NCBI RefSeq assembly: GCF_001870435.1
Contig: NZ_MDDR01000037.1
Location: forward strand, 186,001 to 250,000
DNA from: Pseudomonas costantinii
Lineage (GTDB): Bacteria > Pseudomonadota > Gammaproteobacteria > Pseudomonadales > Pseudomonadaceae
Reading direction: 5' to 3'
DNA length: 64,000 bases
The notes beneath the pieces are model-generated. The model was not told where the DNA came from. It ran no database searches and saw only the letters and a program-made list of their open reading frames with translations. This document shows positions 1 to 8,186 of the stretch, piece after piece. Made by a program: the position numbers and the translations under genes. The stretch's first letter is position 1, and the number at the start of each line of letters is the position of its first letter.

Positions 1-815
1 AGCACAAATACCTGCCCAAATTGATCTCCGGCGAGAAGGTTACGGCCATCGCAATGACCGAGCCGGGTGCCGGTTCCGACCTGCAAGGGGTCAAGACCAC
101 TGCGGTTCTGGACGGTGATGAGTATGTGATCAATGGTTCGAAGACTTTTATTACCAACGGCTATCTTGCTGACCTGGTGATTGTCGTGGCCAAGACCGAT
201 CCCAAGGCCGGTGCCAAGGGTACCAGCCTGTTTCTGGTGGAAGCCGACACGCCGGGATTCGACAAGGGCAAGCGCCTGGAAAAGGTCGGCATGAAGGCTC
301 AGGACACTTCGGAGCTGTTCTTCCAGGACGTGCGGGTGCCCAAGGAGAACCTGCTGGGGCAGGCGGGCGCAGGCTTCGCGTATTTGATGCAGGAGTTGCC
401 GCAGGAGCGTTTGACTGTGGCGATTGGTGCGTTGTCGTCCGCTGAGGCTGGGCTGCAGTGGACGCTGGACTACACCCGCGAGCGCAAGGCGTTCGGCAAG
501 GCGATTGCCGATTTCCAGAACACCCGGTTCAAGCTGGCGGAGATGGCCACCGAGATTCAGATTGGTCGCGTATTTGTGGACAAATGCATGGCGCTGCATT
601 TGGAGGGCAAGCTCGACGTGCCCACGGCTGCGATGGCCAAGTACTGGGCGACGGACCTGCAATGCAAAGTGCTCGACGAGTGCGTGCAACTGCACGGCGG
701 CTACGGCTTCATGTGGGAATACCCGATCGCGCGGGCCTGGGCGGATGCGCGGGTGCAGCGGATTTATGCGGGGACTAACGAGATCATGAAGGAGATTATT
801 GCGCGGGCGCTTTGA
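1..815 (+). CDS. Acyl-CoA dehydrogenase, C-terminal part (5' truncated by window edge)
   Basis: The reading frame is open from the left edge (codons begin at base 3), so the N-terminal domain lies outside the window; about 270 residues are visible. The protein would catalyse FAD-dependent alpha,beta-dehydrogenation of an acyl-CoA, passing electrons to ETF. Family motifs are present: the FAD/substrate loop with TEPGAGSD near the visible start, the arginine-rich helix with TRERKAFGK, and the C-terminal HGGYGFMWEYP and YAGTNEIMKE segments. The last motif has Ala-Gly-Thr where medium-chain enzymes carry their catalytic Glu. A Glu in LPQERL instead fits the long-chain/isovaleryl type. Substrate cannot be decided from the sequence. 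Confidence 0.93.
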   Translation, partial: HKYLPKLISGEKVTAIAMTEPGAGSDLQGVKTTAVLDGDEYVINGSKTFITNGYLADLVIVVAKTDPKAGAKGTSLFLVEADTPGFDKGKRLEKVGMKAQDTSELFFQDVRVPKENLLGQAGAGFAYLMQELPQERLTVAIGALSSAEAGLQWTLDYTRERKAFGKAIADFQNTRFKLAEMATEIQIGRVFVDKCMALHLEGKLDVPTAAMAKYWATDLQCKVLDECVQLHGGYGFMWEYPIARAWADARVQRIYAGTNEIMKEIIARAL

Positions 816-832
816 AGGTTTTGTGGTGTGCC

Positions 833-944
833 GATCGTTCCCACGCTCCGCGTGGGAATGCCGCACTGGACGCTCCGCGTCCGCTTTAAGGTCGTGACGC
901 AGAGCGTCACAGGATGCATTCCCACGCGGAGCGTGGGAACGATC
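833..944. repeat. REP-like double palindrome (GATCGTTCCCACGC family), copy 1
   Basis: The element starts with GATCGTTCCCACGC and ends with its reverse complement GCGTGGGAACGATC. Inside are smaller palindromes (GGACGCTCCGCGTCC and GTGACGCAGAGCGTCAC). It fills the gap between two convergent genes and can fold as one long or several short hairpins. Copies of the same family lie at 8051-8184, 15015-15112, 53984-54014 and about 58082-58133. It resembles REP/REPIN elements of fluorescent pseudomonads. Confidence 0.9.
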
Positions 945-956
945 ATTGCGGGCTAA

Positions 957-1997
957 TCAAGGTGCTGGATTCGGGTGATCCTTTTGAATCGCCTCAATCC
1001 CCGCCAACACTTCAGCTGACAACTTCAAATCAGCACTGGCGATGTTGCTATCCAGCTGCTCCAGGCTCGTGGCGCCGATGATGTTGCTGGTCACAAACGG
1101 TTGCTGCGTCACAAACGCCAACGCCATCTGTGCCGGGTCCAGGCCGTGTTCCCGAGCCAGTGCCACGTAACGGCTGCACGCCGCCTCCGACTGCGGGTTG
1201 AAGTAGCGGCTGAAGCGGCTGTATTCCGTCAGGCGGGCTTTTGCCGGGCGTGCACCGCCTTCGTACTTGCCGCTGAGCATGCCGAACGCCAGGGGCGAGT
1301 AGGCTAGCAGGCCGCATTGTTCACGAATTGCGATTTCCGCCAGGCCCACTTCAAAGCTGCGGTTGAGCAGGTTGTAGGGGTTCTGGATTGATACGGCACG
1401 GGTCCAGCCACGGGCTTCGGCCAGGGCCAGGAATTTCATGGTGCCCCACGGCGTTTCGTTGGACAGGCCGATGTGGCGGATCTTGCCGGCCTTGACCTGC
1501 TCATCCAGCACTTCGAGGGTTTCTTCCAGTGGTGTGAGGTTGTCTTCGTCCTTGTGCTTGTAGCTCAGTTGGCCGAAGAAGTTGGTGCTGCGCTCCGGCC
1601 AGTGCAGTTGGTAGAGGTCGATCCAGTCGGTTTGCAGGCGTTTGAGGCTGGCGTCCAGGGCTTCGACGATGTGCTTGCGGTTGTGGCGCAAGTGACCGTC
1701 GCGGATGTAGTCGATAGTGTTGCCGGGGCCGGCGATCTTGCTGGCGAGAATCCAGTCGGCACGGTCGCCGCGGCTTTTGAAGTAATTACCGATGTAGCGC
1801 TCGGTGGTGGCATAGGTGTCGGCCTTGGGCGGTACCGGGTACATTTCCGCTGTATCGAGGAAGTTGATCCCTGCGGCCTTGGCCCGTTCGATCTGCGCGA
1901 AGGCCTCTGTCTCGCTGTTTTGCTCGCCCCAGGTCATGGTGCCCAAGGCTATCGCGCTCACGTTCAGATCCGTACGGCCCAGCTGTCGATAATCCAT
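957..1997 (-). CDS. tas: NADP(H)-dependent aldo-keto reductase, Tas-like
   Basis: This 346-residue protein matches the length and pattern of E. coli Tas, a TIM-barrel aldo-keto reductase that reduces aldehydes or ketones with NADPH. The AKR tetrad is visible: Asp and Tyr in DTAEMYP, Lys in ILASKIAG and His in LYQLHWPE. The Tas-like stretch IQNPYNLLNRSFEVGLAE follows. The start at 1997 (MDYRQLGRTDLN) was chosen over an ATG eight codons upstream because an AAGGAG ribosome site sits just before it. It is convergent with the acyl-CoA dehydrogenase, from which a REP-like repeat separates it. The physiological substrate is unknown. Confidence 0.88.
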   Translation of the reverse strand: MDYRQLGRTDLNVSAIALGTMTWGEQNSETEAFAQIERAKAAGINFLDTAEMYPVPPKADTYATTERYIGNYFKSRGDRADWILASKIAGPGNTIDYIRDGHLRHNRKHIVEALDASLKRLQTDWIDLYQLHWPERSTNFFGQLSYKHKDEDNLTPLEETLEVLDEQVKAGKIRHIGLSNETPWGTMKFLALAEARGWTRAVSIQNPYNLLNRSFEVGLAEIAIREQCGLLAYSPLAFGMLSGKYEGGARPAKARLTEYSRFSRYFNPQSEAACSRYVALAREHGLDPAQMALAFVTQQPFVTSNIIGATSLEQLDSNIASADLKLSAEVLAGIEAIQKDHPNPAP

Positions 1998-2245
1998 CGG
2001 GTACTCCTTCGGGGAAAACAATCATAAAAGCAGGTTGAATTTTTTTTCGCAATCTGCATAATTGCCCACCTCTTTCTGCAGTGGAAGTGATGCGCCGCCT
2101 GCCGAAGAATCTTGCCGTTGAACGGACGCGCCGACCCGAGCCCCCGATAGCGTCTGTATCCGGCTGCCTTTGACTTGTCAAAGTACGCACTATTCAGTAA
2201 GATCCGCCGTCTAATTTACAGGGCGGCCCCTGAGGCTATTAAAGA

Positions 2246-2674
2246 ATGACAACTTTTACTGCAAAACCGGAAACAGTTCAGCGCGACTGGTTTGTCGTCG
2301 ACGCCGCTGGTCAGACCCTGGGTCGTCTGGCCACTGAAGTCGCCAGCCGTCTGCGTGGCAAGCACAAGCCTGAGTACACCCCTCACGTTGACACCGGTGA
2401 CTACATCGTGATCATCAACGCTGAGCAGGTACGTGTTACCGGCAACAAAGCGCAAGACAAAATGTACTACCGTCACTCCGGTTTCCCAGGCGGTATCAAG
2501 TCTTCCAACTTTGAAGGCCTGATTTCCAAGAAGCCTGAAGCCCCGATCGAAATCGCGGTCAAAGGCATGCTGCCGAAGGGCCCACTGGGTCGCGATATGT
2601 TTCGCAAGCTGAAAGTCTATGCGGGCGCTGTACACCCTCATGCTGCTCAGCAGCCCCAAGAACTGAAGTTTTAA
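2246..2674 (+). CDS. rplM: 50S ribosomal protein L13
   Basis: The 142-residue product has the full length of bacterial L13, an assembly-initiating protein of the large subunit. Diagnostic stretches are VDAAGQTLGRLATEVA near the N-terminus, YRHSGFPGG in the middle and GMLPKGPLGRDM toward the C-terminus. It is followed after 14 bases by rpsI, the invariant partner gene, and the pair forms one transcription unit ended by the hairpin at 3099-3136. The leader upstream contains a small GC stem just before the ribosome site; in enterobacteria L13 represses its own operon, but I cannot establish that here. Confidence 0.99.
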   Translation: MTTFTAKPETVQRDWFVVDAAGQTLGRLATEVASRLRGKHKPEYTPHVDTGDYIVIINAEQVRVTGNKAQDKMYYRHSGFPGGIKSSNFEGLISKKPEAPIEIAVKGMLPKGPLGRDMFRKLKVYAGAVHPHAAQQPQELKF

Positions 2675-2688
2675 CGGAATAGTTCATT

Positions 2689-3081
2689 ATGTCGGCGACT
2701 CAAAATTACGGCACTGGCCGTCGCAAAACCGCAACCGCACGCGTTTTCCTGCGTCCGGGCACTGGTAACATCTCGATCAACAACCGCACTCTGGAAAATT
2801 TCTTCGGTCGCGAAACTGCCCGCATGGTAGTTCGTCAGCCGCTGGAACTGACCGAGACCGTTGAAAAGTTCGACATCTACGTCACCGTTATCGGTGGCGG
2901 TGTAAGTGGTCAAGCTGGCGCAATCCGCCACGGTATCACTCGCGCTCTGATGCAGTACGACGAAACCCTGCGTGGCGCTCTGCGCAAAGCTGGCTTCGTA
3001 ACTCGCGATGCCCGTGAAGTTGAACGTAAGAAAGTCGGTCTGCGTAAAGCGCGTAAGCGTCCGCAGTACTCGAAGCGTTAA
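2689..3081 (+). CDS. rpsI: 30S ribosomal protein S9
   Basis: The 130-residue protein is S9 of the small-subunit head, whose basic C-terminal tail reaches the P-site tRNA. It shows the N-terminal YGTGRRKTATARVF signature, the central GGGVSGQAGAIRHGI segment and the typical tail ending KKVGLRKARKRPQYSKR. It is the second gene of the rplM-rpsI unit and the last before a strong terminator. Confidence 0.99.
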   Translation: MSATQNYGTGRRKTATARVFLRPGTGNISINNRTLENFFGRETARMVVRQPLELTETVEKFDIYVTVIGGGVSGQAGAIRHGITRALMQYDETLRGALRKAGFVTRDAREVERKKVGLRKARKRPQYSKR

Positions 3082-3098
3082 TTCGCTTTACGTTCCAC

Positions 3099-3136
3099 AA
3101 AAACGCCCAGCCTCCTCACGGAGCTGGGCGTTTTTT
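3099..3136 (+). terminator. Rho-independent terminator after rpsI
   Basis: An A-run, then the stem ACGCCCAGC paired with GCTGGGCGT across a short loop, then six T's. It lies 17 bases after the rpsI stop codon. The symmetrical A/T flanks could let it work in both directions, but nothing converges on it here. Confidence 0.93.
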
Positions 3137-3173
3137 ATTGCCTGCGATTTATGCACAAATTTCTCCGTGACAA

Positions 3174-3201
3174 CTTGCCACATCCGTAGACCCCCTATAC
3201 T
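3174..3201 (+). promoter_or_regulatory. Possible sigma-70 promoter for petABC
   Basis: A -10-like TATACT at 3196-3201 has a TTGCCA-type -35 about 15-16 bases upstream, in the gap between the rpsI terminator and petA. The spacing is short of the ideal 17, and the 5' leader to petA would be about 140 bases, so this is a candidate only. Confidence 0.35.
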
Positions 3202-3347
3202 ACAAGGCCTGGAGGCGGAGGCCCGGGCAATTCCCTTGTCAGACGTGGGGCTTTTCATTACCATTCGGCAAAATTTTTATAAGTTCAGATTTAATACTTA
3301 GTAGACGCCTGATTTAACAGGCCAAAAAGCTGATGGGAGAGGACTGA

Positions 3348-3944
3348 ATGAGCAATGACGGCGTGAATGCAGGCCGGCGTCGCTTCTTGGTAGCAGCCAC
3401 ATCCGTGGTGGGTGCTGCAGGAGCGGTGGGGGCTGCGGTCCCGTTCGTGGGGTCATGGTTTCCCAGTGCCAAGGCGAAAGCCGCAGGTGCACCGGTGAAG
3501 GTGAATATCAGCAAGATCGACCCAGGCCAGCAAATGATTGCTGAGTGGCGCGGTCAGCCAGTGTTCATTGTTCGTCGTACCGAGGAAATCCTGGGGAATC
3601 TGAAGAAAATCGAAGGTCAGCTGTCTGACCCCGACTCGAAGAATTCCGACCAACCCGCCTACGTCGATAAGGAAATCCGTTCGATCAAGCCAGAGATTCT
3701 GCTGCTGATCGGTATTTGCACCCATCTGGGTTGCTCGCCTACCTTCCGCCCCGAAGTCGCTCCTGCTGACCTGGGCAAGGACTGGGTCGGTGGCTACTTC
3801 TGCCCTTGCCACGGTTCTCACTACGACCTGGCCGGCCGCGTCTACAAGTCACAACCCGCACCCTTGAACCTGCCGGTTCCACCACATCACTACGAGACTG
3901 ACAGTGTCATTGTCATTGGCGTCGACGAGGGGGAGAAAGCCTGA
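3348..3944 (+). CDS. petA: Ubiquinol-cytochrome c reductase, Rieske iron-sulfur subunit
   Basis: This 198-residue protein is the [2Fe-2S] subunit of the bc1 complex (complex III), moving electrons from ubiquinol to cytochrome c1 on the periplasmic side. The N-terminus has a twin-arginine-type signal (GRRRFLVAA, residues 9-17) running into one hydrophobic anchor. Cluster ligands are in CTHLGC (Cys124, His126, Cys129) and CPCHG (Cys152, Cys154, His155). Its stop overlaps the petB start in TGATG, so the two are translationally coupled. Confidence 0.98.
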   Translation: MSNDGVNAGRRRFLVAATSVVGAAGAVGAAVPFVGSWFPSAKAKAAGAPVKVNISKIDPGQQMIAEWRGQPVFIVRRTEEILGNLKKIEGQLSDPDSKNSDQPAYVDKEIRSIKPEILLLIGICTHLGCSPTFRPEVAPADLGKDWVGGYFCPCHGSHYDLAGRVYKSQPAPLNLPVPPHHYETDSVIVIGVDEGEKA

Positions 3945-5155
3945 TGAGCAAGTTCATGGATTGGGTCGATGCGCGCTTCCCCGCCACCAAAATGTGGGAA
4001 GACCATCTCAGCAAATATTACGCTCCAAAAAACTTCAACTTCTTCTACTTCTTCGGCTCCCTGGCACTGTTGGTGTTGGTCAACCAGATCGTCACCGGCG
4101 TCTGGCTGACCATGAGCTACACGCCATCGGCAGAAGAGGCGTTTGCGTCCGTCGAATACATCATGCGTGACGTCGAGTACGGCTCGATCCTGCGCCTGCT
4201 GCACTCCACTGGCGCCTCGGCATTCTTCATCGTCGTCTACATGCACATGTTCCGTGGCTTGCTCTACGGTTCGTACCAGAAGCCCCGCGAGCTGGTGTGG
4301 GTCTTCGGCATGTTGATCTACCTGGCGCTGATGGCCGAAGCCTTCATGGGTTACCTGCTGCCGTGGGGCCAGATGTCGTACTGGGGTGCCCAGGTGATCA
4401 TCTCGCTGTTTGGTGCGATCCCGGTCATCGGCAACGACCTGACCCAGTGGATCCGTGGTGACTACCTGATCTCCGGCATCACCCTGAACCGCTTCTTCGC
4501 CTTGCACGTGGTGGCCCTGCCGATCGTGATTCTGGGCTTGGTGGTGCTGCACATTCTGGCGCTGCACGAAGTGGGTTCCAACAACCCGGATGGCGTGGAC
4601 ATCAAGAAGCACAAAGACGCAAACGGCGTACCGTTGGACGGCATTCCGTTCCACCCGTACTACACCGTGAAAGACATTGTCGGCGTGGTGGTGTTCCTGT
4701 TTATCTTCTGCTCGATCGTGTTCTTTTTCCCGGAGATGGGCGGTTATTTCCTGGAGAAGCCTAACTTCGAACAGGCCAATGCCTTCAAGACACCTGAGCA
4801 TATTGCCCCGGTCTGGTACTTCACGCCGTTCTACGCCATCTTGCGGGCCATCCCCGACAAGCTTATGGGCGTGATGGCGATGGGCGCTTCGATCGCACTG
4901 CTATTCGTCTTGCCGTGGCTCGACCGCAGCCCGGTCAAGTCCATGCGCTACAAAGGCTGGCTGAGCAAGATCTGGCTGTGGGTATTCTGCATCGCGTTCG
5001 TGATCTTGGGTGTACTGGGCGTATTGGCGCCAACCCCTGAGCGTACGTTGCTGTCGCAGGTCTGCACCTTCCTGTATTTCGCCTACTTCATTCTGATGCC
5101 GTTCTACACCCGGCTCGAGAAGACCAAACCGGTTCCGGAAAGGGTGACTGGCTGA
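3944..5155 (+). CDS. petB: Cytochrome b of the bc1 complex
   Basis: The 403-residue polytopic protein carries the two b-type haems and the quinol-oxidising and quinone-reducing sites. Haem-ligand histidine pairs are spaced as expected in helix B (LLHSTGA with YMHMF) and helix D (ALHVVALP with VVLHILALHE). The Qo-site loop, usually PEWY, reads PVWY here (HIAPVWYFTPFYA). It is the middle gene of petABC, with one-base overlaps on both sides. Confidence 0.98.
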   Translation: MSKFMDWVDARFPATKMWEDHLSKYYAPKNFNFFYFFGSLALLVLVNQIVTGVWLTMSYTPSAEEAFASVEYIMRDVEYGSILRLLHSTGASAFFIVVYMHMFRGLLYGSYQKPRELVWVFGMLIYLALMAEAFMGYLLPWGQMSYWGAQVIISLFGAIPVIGNDLTQWIRGDYLISGITLNRFFALHVVALPIVILGLVVLHILALHEVGSNNPDGVDIKKHKDANGVPLDGIPFHPYYTVKDIVGVVVFLFIFCSIVFFFPEMGGYFLEKPNFEQANAFKTPEHIAPVWYFTPFYAILRAIPDKLMGVMAMGASIALLFVLPWLDRSPVKSMRYKGWLSKIWLWVFCIAFVILGVLGVLAPTPERTLLSQVCTFLYFAYFILMPFYTRLEKTKPVPERVTG

Positions 5156-5931
5156 TGAAAAAATTATTCGTTGCATTGATGCTTGCGGCCCTGCCGCTAC
5201 TGTCCTTCGCGGCCGAGCACGGCCCGGATCTGGAAAAAGTCGATATCGACGTATCTGACAAGGCCGCCATGCAAGACGGCGCCCGTACGTTCGCCAACTA
5301 CTGCATGGGCTGCCACAGCGCCAAGTTCCAGCGTTATGAGCGAGTTGCCGATGACCTGGGCATCCCGCATGACGTGATGCTCAGTAACCTGGTGTTCACC
5401 GGTGCCAAAATTGGCGACCACATGACCATCGGCATGCAACCCGCCGACGCCAAGACCTGGTTTGGCGCTGCGCCGCCTGACCTGACCCTGGTGGCTCGCG
5501 TTCGCGGCACTGACTGGCTGTATGGCTACTTGAAATCCTTCTACGAAGACCCTGCGCGTCCTTACGGCGTGAACAACAAAGTCTTCCCGAATGTCGGTAT
5601 GCCTAACGTTCTGGTCGGCCTGCAAGGCAAGCAAGTGATAGGATGTAAGCAGATTCAGCTCGTTGAAGACGGCAAGAAGCAATACGACCCGTTGACCGGT
5701 ACGCCTTTGACCCATGAAGCGTGCGATCAACTGAAGATAGAAACCCCAGGTTCGTTGACTGACGAGCAGTTTGACGAGAAGGTCAAGAATCTCGTGACCT
5801 TCCTGGCCTACTCGGCCAACCCGGTCAAACTGCAACACCAGCGCATTGGTACCTACGTGTTGCTGTACCTGGCGTTCTTCTTTGTATTCGCCTATCTGCT
5901 CAAACGCGAATACTGGAAAGATGTGCATTGA
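5155..5931 (+). CDS. petC: Cytochrome c1 of the bc1 complex
   Basis: The 258-residue protein has a Sec signal peptide (MKKLFVALMLAALPLLSFA), a CXXCH haem-attachment motif CMGCH at residues 50-54, and a C-terminal membrane anchor (YVLLYLAFFFVFAYLL) that holds the periplasmic domain. It accepts electrons from the Rieske cluster and hands them to soluble cytochrome c. It closes the petABC operon and is followed by a large inverted repeat with a T-run. Confidence 0.98.
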   Translation: MKKLFVALMLAALPLLSFAAEHGPDLEKVDIDVSDKAAMQDGARTFANYCMGCHSAKFQRYERVADDLGIPHDVMLSNLVFTGAKIGDHMTIGMQPADAKTWFGAAPPDLTLVARVRGTDWLYGYLKSFYEDPARPYGVNNKVFPNVGMPNVLVGLQGKQVIGCKQIQLVEDGKKQYDPLTGTPLTHEACDQLKIETPGSLTDEQFDEKVKNLVTFLAYSANPVKLQHQRIGTYVLLYLAFFFVFAYLLKREYWKDVH

Positions 5932-5960
5932 TCCAACCGTAAGCAATTGCTGTTAATCTT

Positions 5961-6043
5961 GCGCGCCCAGCGGCATCTCTGAATATGTAGTGGTCGGGTT
6001 GAACCTGATGCTACAGAGATGCTCTCTGGGCGCGCTCGTTTTT
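5961..6043 (+). terminator. Long hairpin with T-run between petC and sspA
   Basis: The left arm (5961-5981, beginning GCGCGCCCAG and ending GCATCTCTG) pairs almost completely with the right arm at 6014-6035, across a 32-base loop. A CGTTTTT run follows. It can terminate the pet operon or act as an attenuator inside the sspA leader, since sspA begins only 38 bases further on. The stem is much longer than the other terminators here. Confidence 0.7.
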
Positions 6044-6080
6044 GAGCTTTCGATAATTTCAACAAGCGAGGAGGACCGCC

Positions 6081-6698
6081 ATGGGCGTGACCAACCGGTT
6101 GGCCTGTTACTCCGACCCCGCCGACCACTATTCCCACCGAGTACGTATCGTGCTCGCAGAGAAGGGTGTCAGCGCCGAGATCATTAGTGTGGAAGCGGGT
6201 CGTCATCCGCCGAAACTGATCGAAGTGAACCCTTACGGCAGCTTGCCCACCCTGGTCGATCGTGACCTGGCGTTGTGGGAGTCGACCGTGGTGATGGAAT
6301 ACCTGGATGAGCGTTATCCGCATCCGCCTTTGCTGCCGGTGTACCCGGTGGCGCGTGCCAACAGCCGCCTGCTGATCCATCGGATCCAGCGTGACTGGTG
6401 TGGGTTGGTGGATGTGATTTTAGATACACGAAGTAAAGAAGCGGCACGTGTGCAGGCGCGTAAGGAATTGCGCGAGAGCCTGACCGGTGTTTCGCCGCTG
6501 TTCGCCGACAAGCCTTTTTTCCTCAGCGAGGAACAAAGCTTGGTGGATTGCTGCCTATTACCGATACTCTGGCGTTTGCCGATTCTCGGTATTGAACTGC
6601 CGCGGCCGGCCAAGCCGTTGCTTGATTACATGGAGCGCCAGTTTGCGCGTGAGGCTTTCCAGGCAAGTCTGTCTGGTGTCGAACGCGATATGCGCTAA
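6081..6698 (+). CDS. sspA: Stringent starvation protein A (RNA polymerase-associated)
   Basis: The 205-residue protein has a glutathione-S-transferase fold but acts on RNA polymerase during stationary phase and acid stress. The thioredoxin-like N-terminal half shows DHYSHRVRIVLAEKG, where the GST catalytic position is not conserved, and NPYGSLPTLVDRDLALWES. A helical C-terminal half follows. A GAGGAGG ribosome site precedes the ATG. It is followed after 17 bases by sspB, the usual pairing in gamma-proteobacteria. Confidence 0.95.
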   Translation: MGVTNRLACYSDPADHYSHRVRIVLAEKGVSAEIISVEAGRHPPKLIEVNPYGSLPTLVDRDLALWESTVVMEYLDERYPHPPLLPVYPVARANSRLLIHRIQRDWCGLVDVILDTRSKEAARVQARKELRESLTGVSPLFADKPFFLSEEQSLVDCCLLPILWRLPILGIELPRPAKPLLDYMERQFAREAFQASLSGVERDMR

Positions 6699-6715
6699 GG
6701 CTTAAGGAGCCGCTG

Positions 6716-7135
6716 ATGAACTCCAGTCGACCCTATTTGGTCCGCGCGCTCTATGAGTGGATTGTGGACAACGATTGCACCCCGCACATGCTGGTCAACT
6801 CCGAATTTCCGAAGGTTGACGTACCGCAGGGCTTTGCCAGTGATGGGCAAATTGTGCTGAACGTATCGCCGAGTGCCGTGCGCCACCTGCACATGGACAA
6901 CGAGGCGGTGAGCTTCGAAGGGCGTTTTGGTGGCGTGCCGCATACGCTGTTCGTGCCGATTGGCGCGATTCTCGGGATCTATGCCCGTGAGAATGGCCAA
7001 GGCATGGTGTTCGATCTGGAGTCGCCTTTCGAGGACGACGAATCGATCGAAGGCGAAGACGGTGATGATGTGCCGCCGCCGGATGCCGAGCCACCTCGTC
7101 CAAGCGGGCGCCCGAGCCTGAAAGTGGTGAAGTAA
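6716..7135 (+). CDS. sspB: ClpXP protease specificity-enhancing factor SspB
   Basis: This 139-residue adaptor tethers ssrA-tagged proteins to ClpXP. The folded N-terminal part (YLVRALYEWIVDNDCTPH) is followed by a flexible acidic and proline-rich linker, ending in a short basic tail (RPSLKVVK) that matches the ClpX-binding tail of E. coli SspB. It is transcribed with sspA and followed by a terminator at 7166-7195. Confidence 0.95.
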   Translation: MNSSRPYLVRALYEWIVDNDCTPHMLVNSEFPKVDVPQGFASDGQIVLNVSPSAVRHLHMDNEAVSFEGRFGGVPHTLFVPIGAILGIYARENGQGMVFDLESPFEDDESIEGEDGDDVPPPDAEPPRPSGRPSLKVVK

Positions 7136-7165
7136 GCGGTTTCCACCCTCGGGTGAGCCTGAAGG

Positions 7166-7195
7166 ATGCCTCGACCTGTGTCGGGGCATTTTTTT
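7166..7195 (+). terminator. Rho-independent terminator after sspB
   Basis: The stem ATGCCTCGAC pairs with GTCGGGGCAT (one G-U pair) around a CTGT loop and is followed by seven or more T's. It sits 30 bases past the sspB stop. Confidence 0.9.
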
Positions 7196-7230
7196 GCGCG
7201 AAGGATATGGATGAAAGTCGTGACAGGACG

Positions 7231-7242
7231 GTGATCGTACAA
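7231..7242 (-). promoter_or_regulatory. Candidate operator half-site upstream of the GntR regulator gene
   Basis: Read on the minus strand this is TTGTACGATCAC, identical at 11 of 12 positions to the left part of the palindromic site at 9501-9518 in front of kdgD. It lies 51 bases upstream of the regulator's start codon and just upstream of a TATGAT hexamer (7254-7259) that could be its -10. It would fit autoregulation; binding is inferred. Confidence 0.45.
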
Positions 7243-7293
7243 CCGCCATGGGCTATGATGCCCCCTCAAGTTCGCCGAGAAAGATGATTCATC

Positions 7294-8043
7294 ATGGAAA
7301 ACGCCAACACCGCCCCTCGTCTTCCCCGCAAGCGCCGCAGCCTTGCCCAGGAATTGGTCACGGTGTTGTCCGAGCAGATCCGCGACGGCCAACTCAAACG
7401 TGGTGATAAATTGCCCACCGAGTCGGCAATCATGGACGCCCATGGGGTCAGCCGCACCGTTGTGCGTGAAGCCATCTCGCGTTTGCAGGCGGCAGGGCAG
7501 GTGGAAACCCGTCATGGTATCGGCACCTTTGTGTTGGACACGCCAAGCCCGAGCGGCTTCCGGATTGACCCGGCCACGGTCGTGACGCTGCGTGATGTGT
7601 TGGCGATTCTGGAGTTGCGTATCAGCCTGGAAGTGGAGTCTGCCGGCCTGGCAGCTTTACGCCGTAGCGACGAACAACTGGCAGCCATGCGTGCAGCCCT
7701 TGATGCCTTGAATGAAAGCGCGGCGCACGCCGGTGATGCGGTAGCGTCAGACTTTGCCTTCCACTTGGAAATTGCGTTGTCCACCGGCAACCGTTACTTC
7801 ACTGACATCATGACCCACCTGGGCACCAGCATCATTCCGCGTACCCGTCTGAATTCGGCCCGCCTGGCTCATGATGACCAGCAACACTACATGGGTCGCC
7901 TGAGCCGCGAACACGAAGAGATTTACGAGGCGATTGCCCGCCAGGATTCGGACGCGGCGCGAGCGGCCATGCGGCTGCATTTGACCAATAGCCGTGAGCG
8001 GCTGCGCCATGCCCATGAAGAAGCAGAAGCGCAGCGTAATTAG
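7294..8043 (+). CDS. GntR/FadR-family transcriptional regulator, probably of galactarate/glucarate genes
   Basis: The 249-residue protein has an N-terminal winged helix-turn-helix of the GntR type (residues about 15-80: LAQELVTVLSEQIRDGQL, LPTESAIMDAHGVSRTVVRE, GIGTFV). A C-terminal helical FCD ligand-binding domain follows, with an FHLEIALSTGNRYF segment that carries typical metal/ligand histidine and asparagine positions. It lies 1.5 kb from kdgD, and a shared motif is present upstream of both genes. Local control of the sugar-diacid genes is therefore the best inference, comparable to GguR-type regulators. The effector is unknown. Confidence 0.85.
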   Translation: MENANTAPRLPRKRRSLAQELVTVLSEQIRDGQLKRGDKLPTESAIMDAHGVSRTVVREAISRLQAAGQVETRHGIGTFVLDTPSPSGFRIDPATVVTLRDVLAILELRISLEVESAGLAALRRSDEQLAAMRAALDALNESAAHAGDAVASDFAFHLEIALSTGNRYFTDIMTHLGTSIIPRTRLNSARLAHDDQQHYMGRLSREHEEIYEAIARQDSDAARAAMRLHLTNSRERLRHAHEEAEAQRN

Positions 8044-8050
8044 ACTGAGC

Positions 8051-8184
8051 GATCCTTCCCACGCTCCGCGTGGGAACGCCACCCTGGACGCTCCGCGTCC
8101 CGATGCCGGCGCATGGCTCAAGCCCTGCGCAAGGTGACGCGGAGCGTCACGGGATGCATTCCCACGCTGAGCGTGGGAACGATC
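8051..8184. repeat. REP-like double palindrome, copy 2
   Basis: Same family as 833-944: outer arms GATCcTTCCCACGC (one substitution) and GCGTGGGAACGATC, with inner GGACGCTCCGCGTCC and a GTGACGCGGAGCGTCAC-type palindrome. It separates the convergent 3' ends of the GntR regulator and the phospholipase-like gene. Confidence 0.9.
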
Positions 8185-8186
8185 AG

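Noticed and set aside
764..946. A 60-codon minus-strand frame over the REP-like repeat
   Set aside because: It is made of repeat palindromes and overlaps the acyl-CoA dehydrogenase end; no ribosome site or family.
1473..2027. A 184-codon plus-strand frame over the Tas-like gene
   Set aside because: It is antisense to a clear aldo-keto reductase and has shadow-type composition.
3890..4801. A 303-codon minus-strand frame over petB
   Set aside because: Histidine- and glutamine-rich antisense shadow of cytochrome b, typical of high-GC genes.
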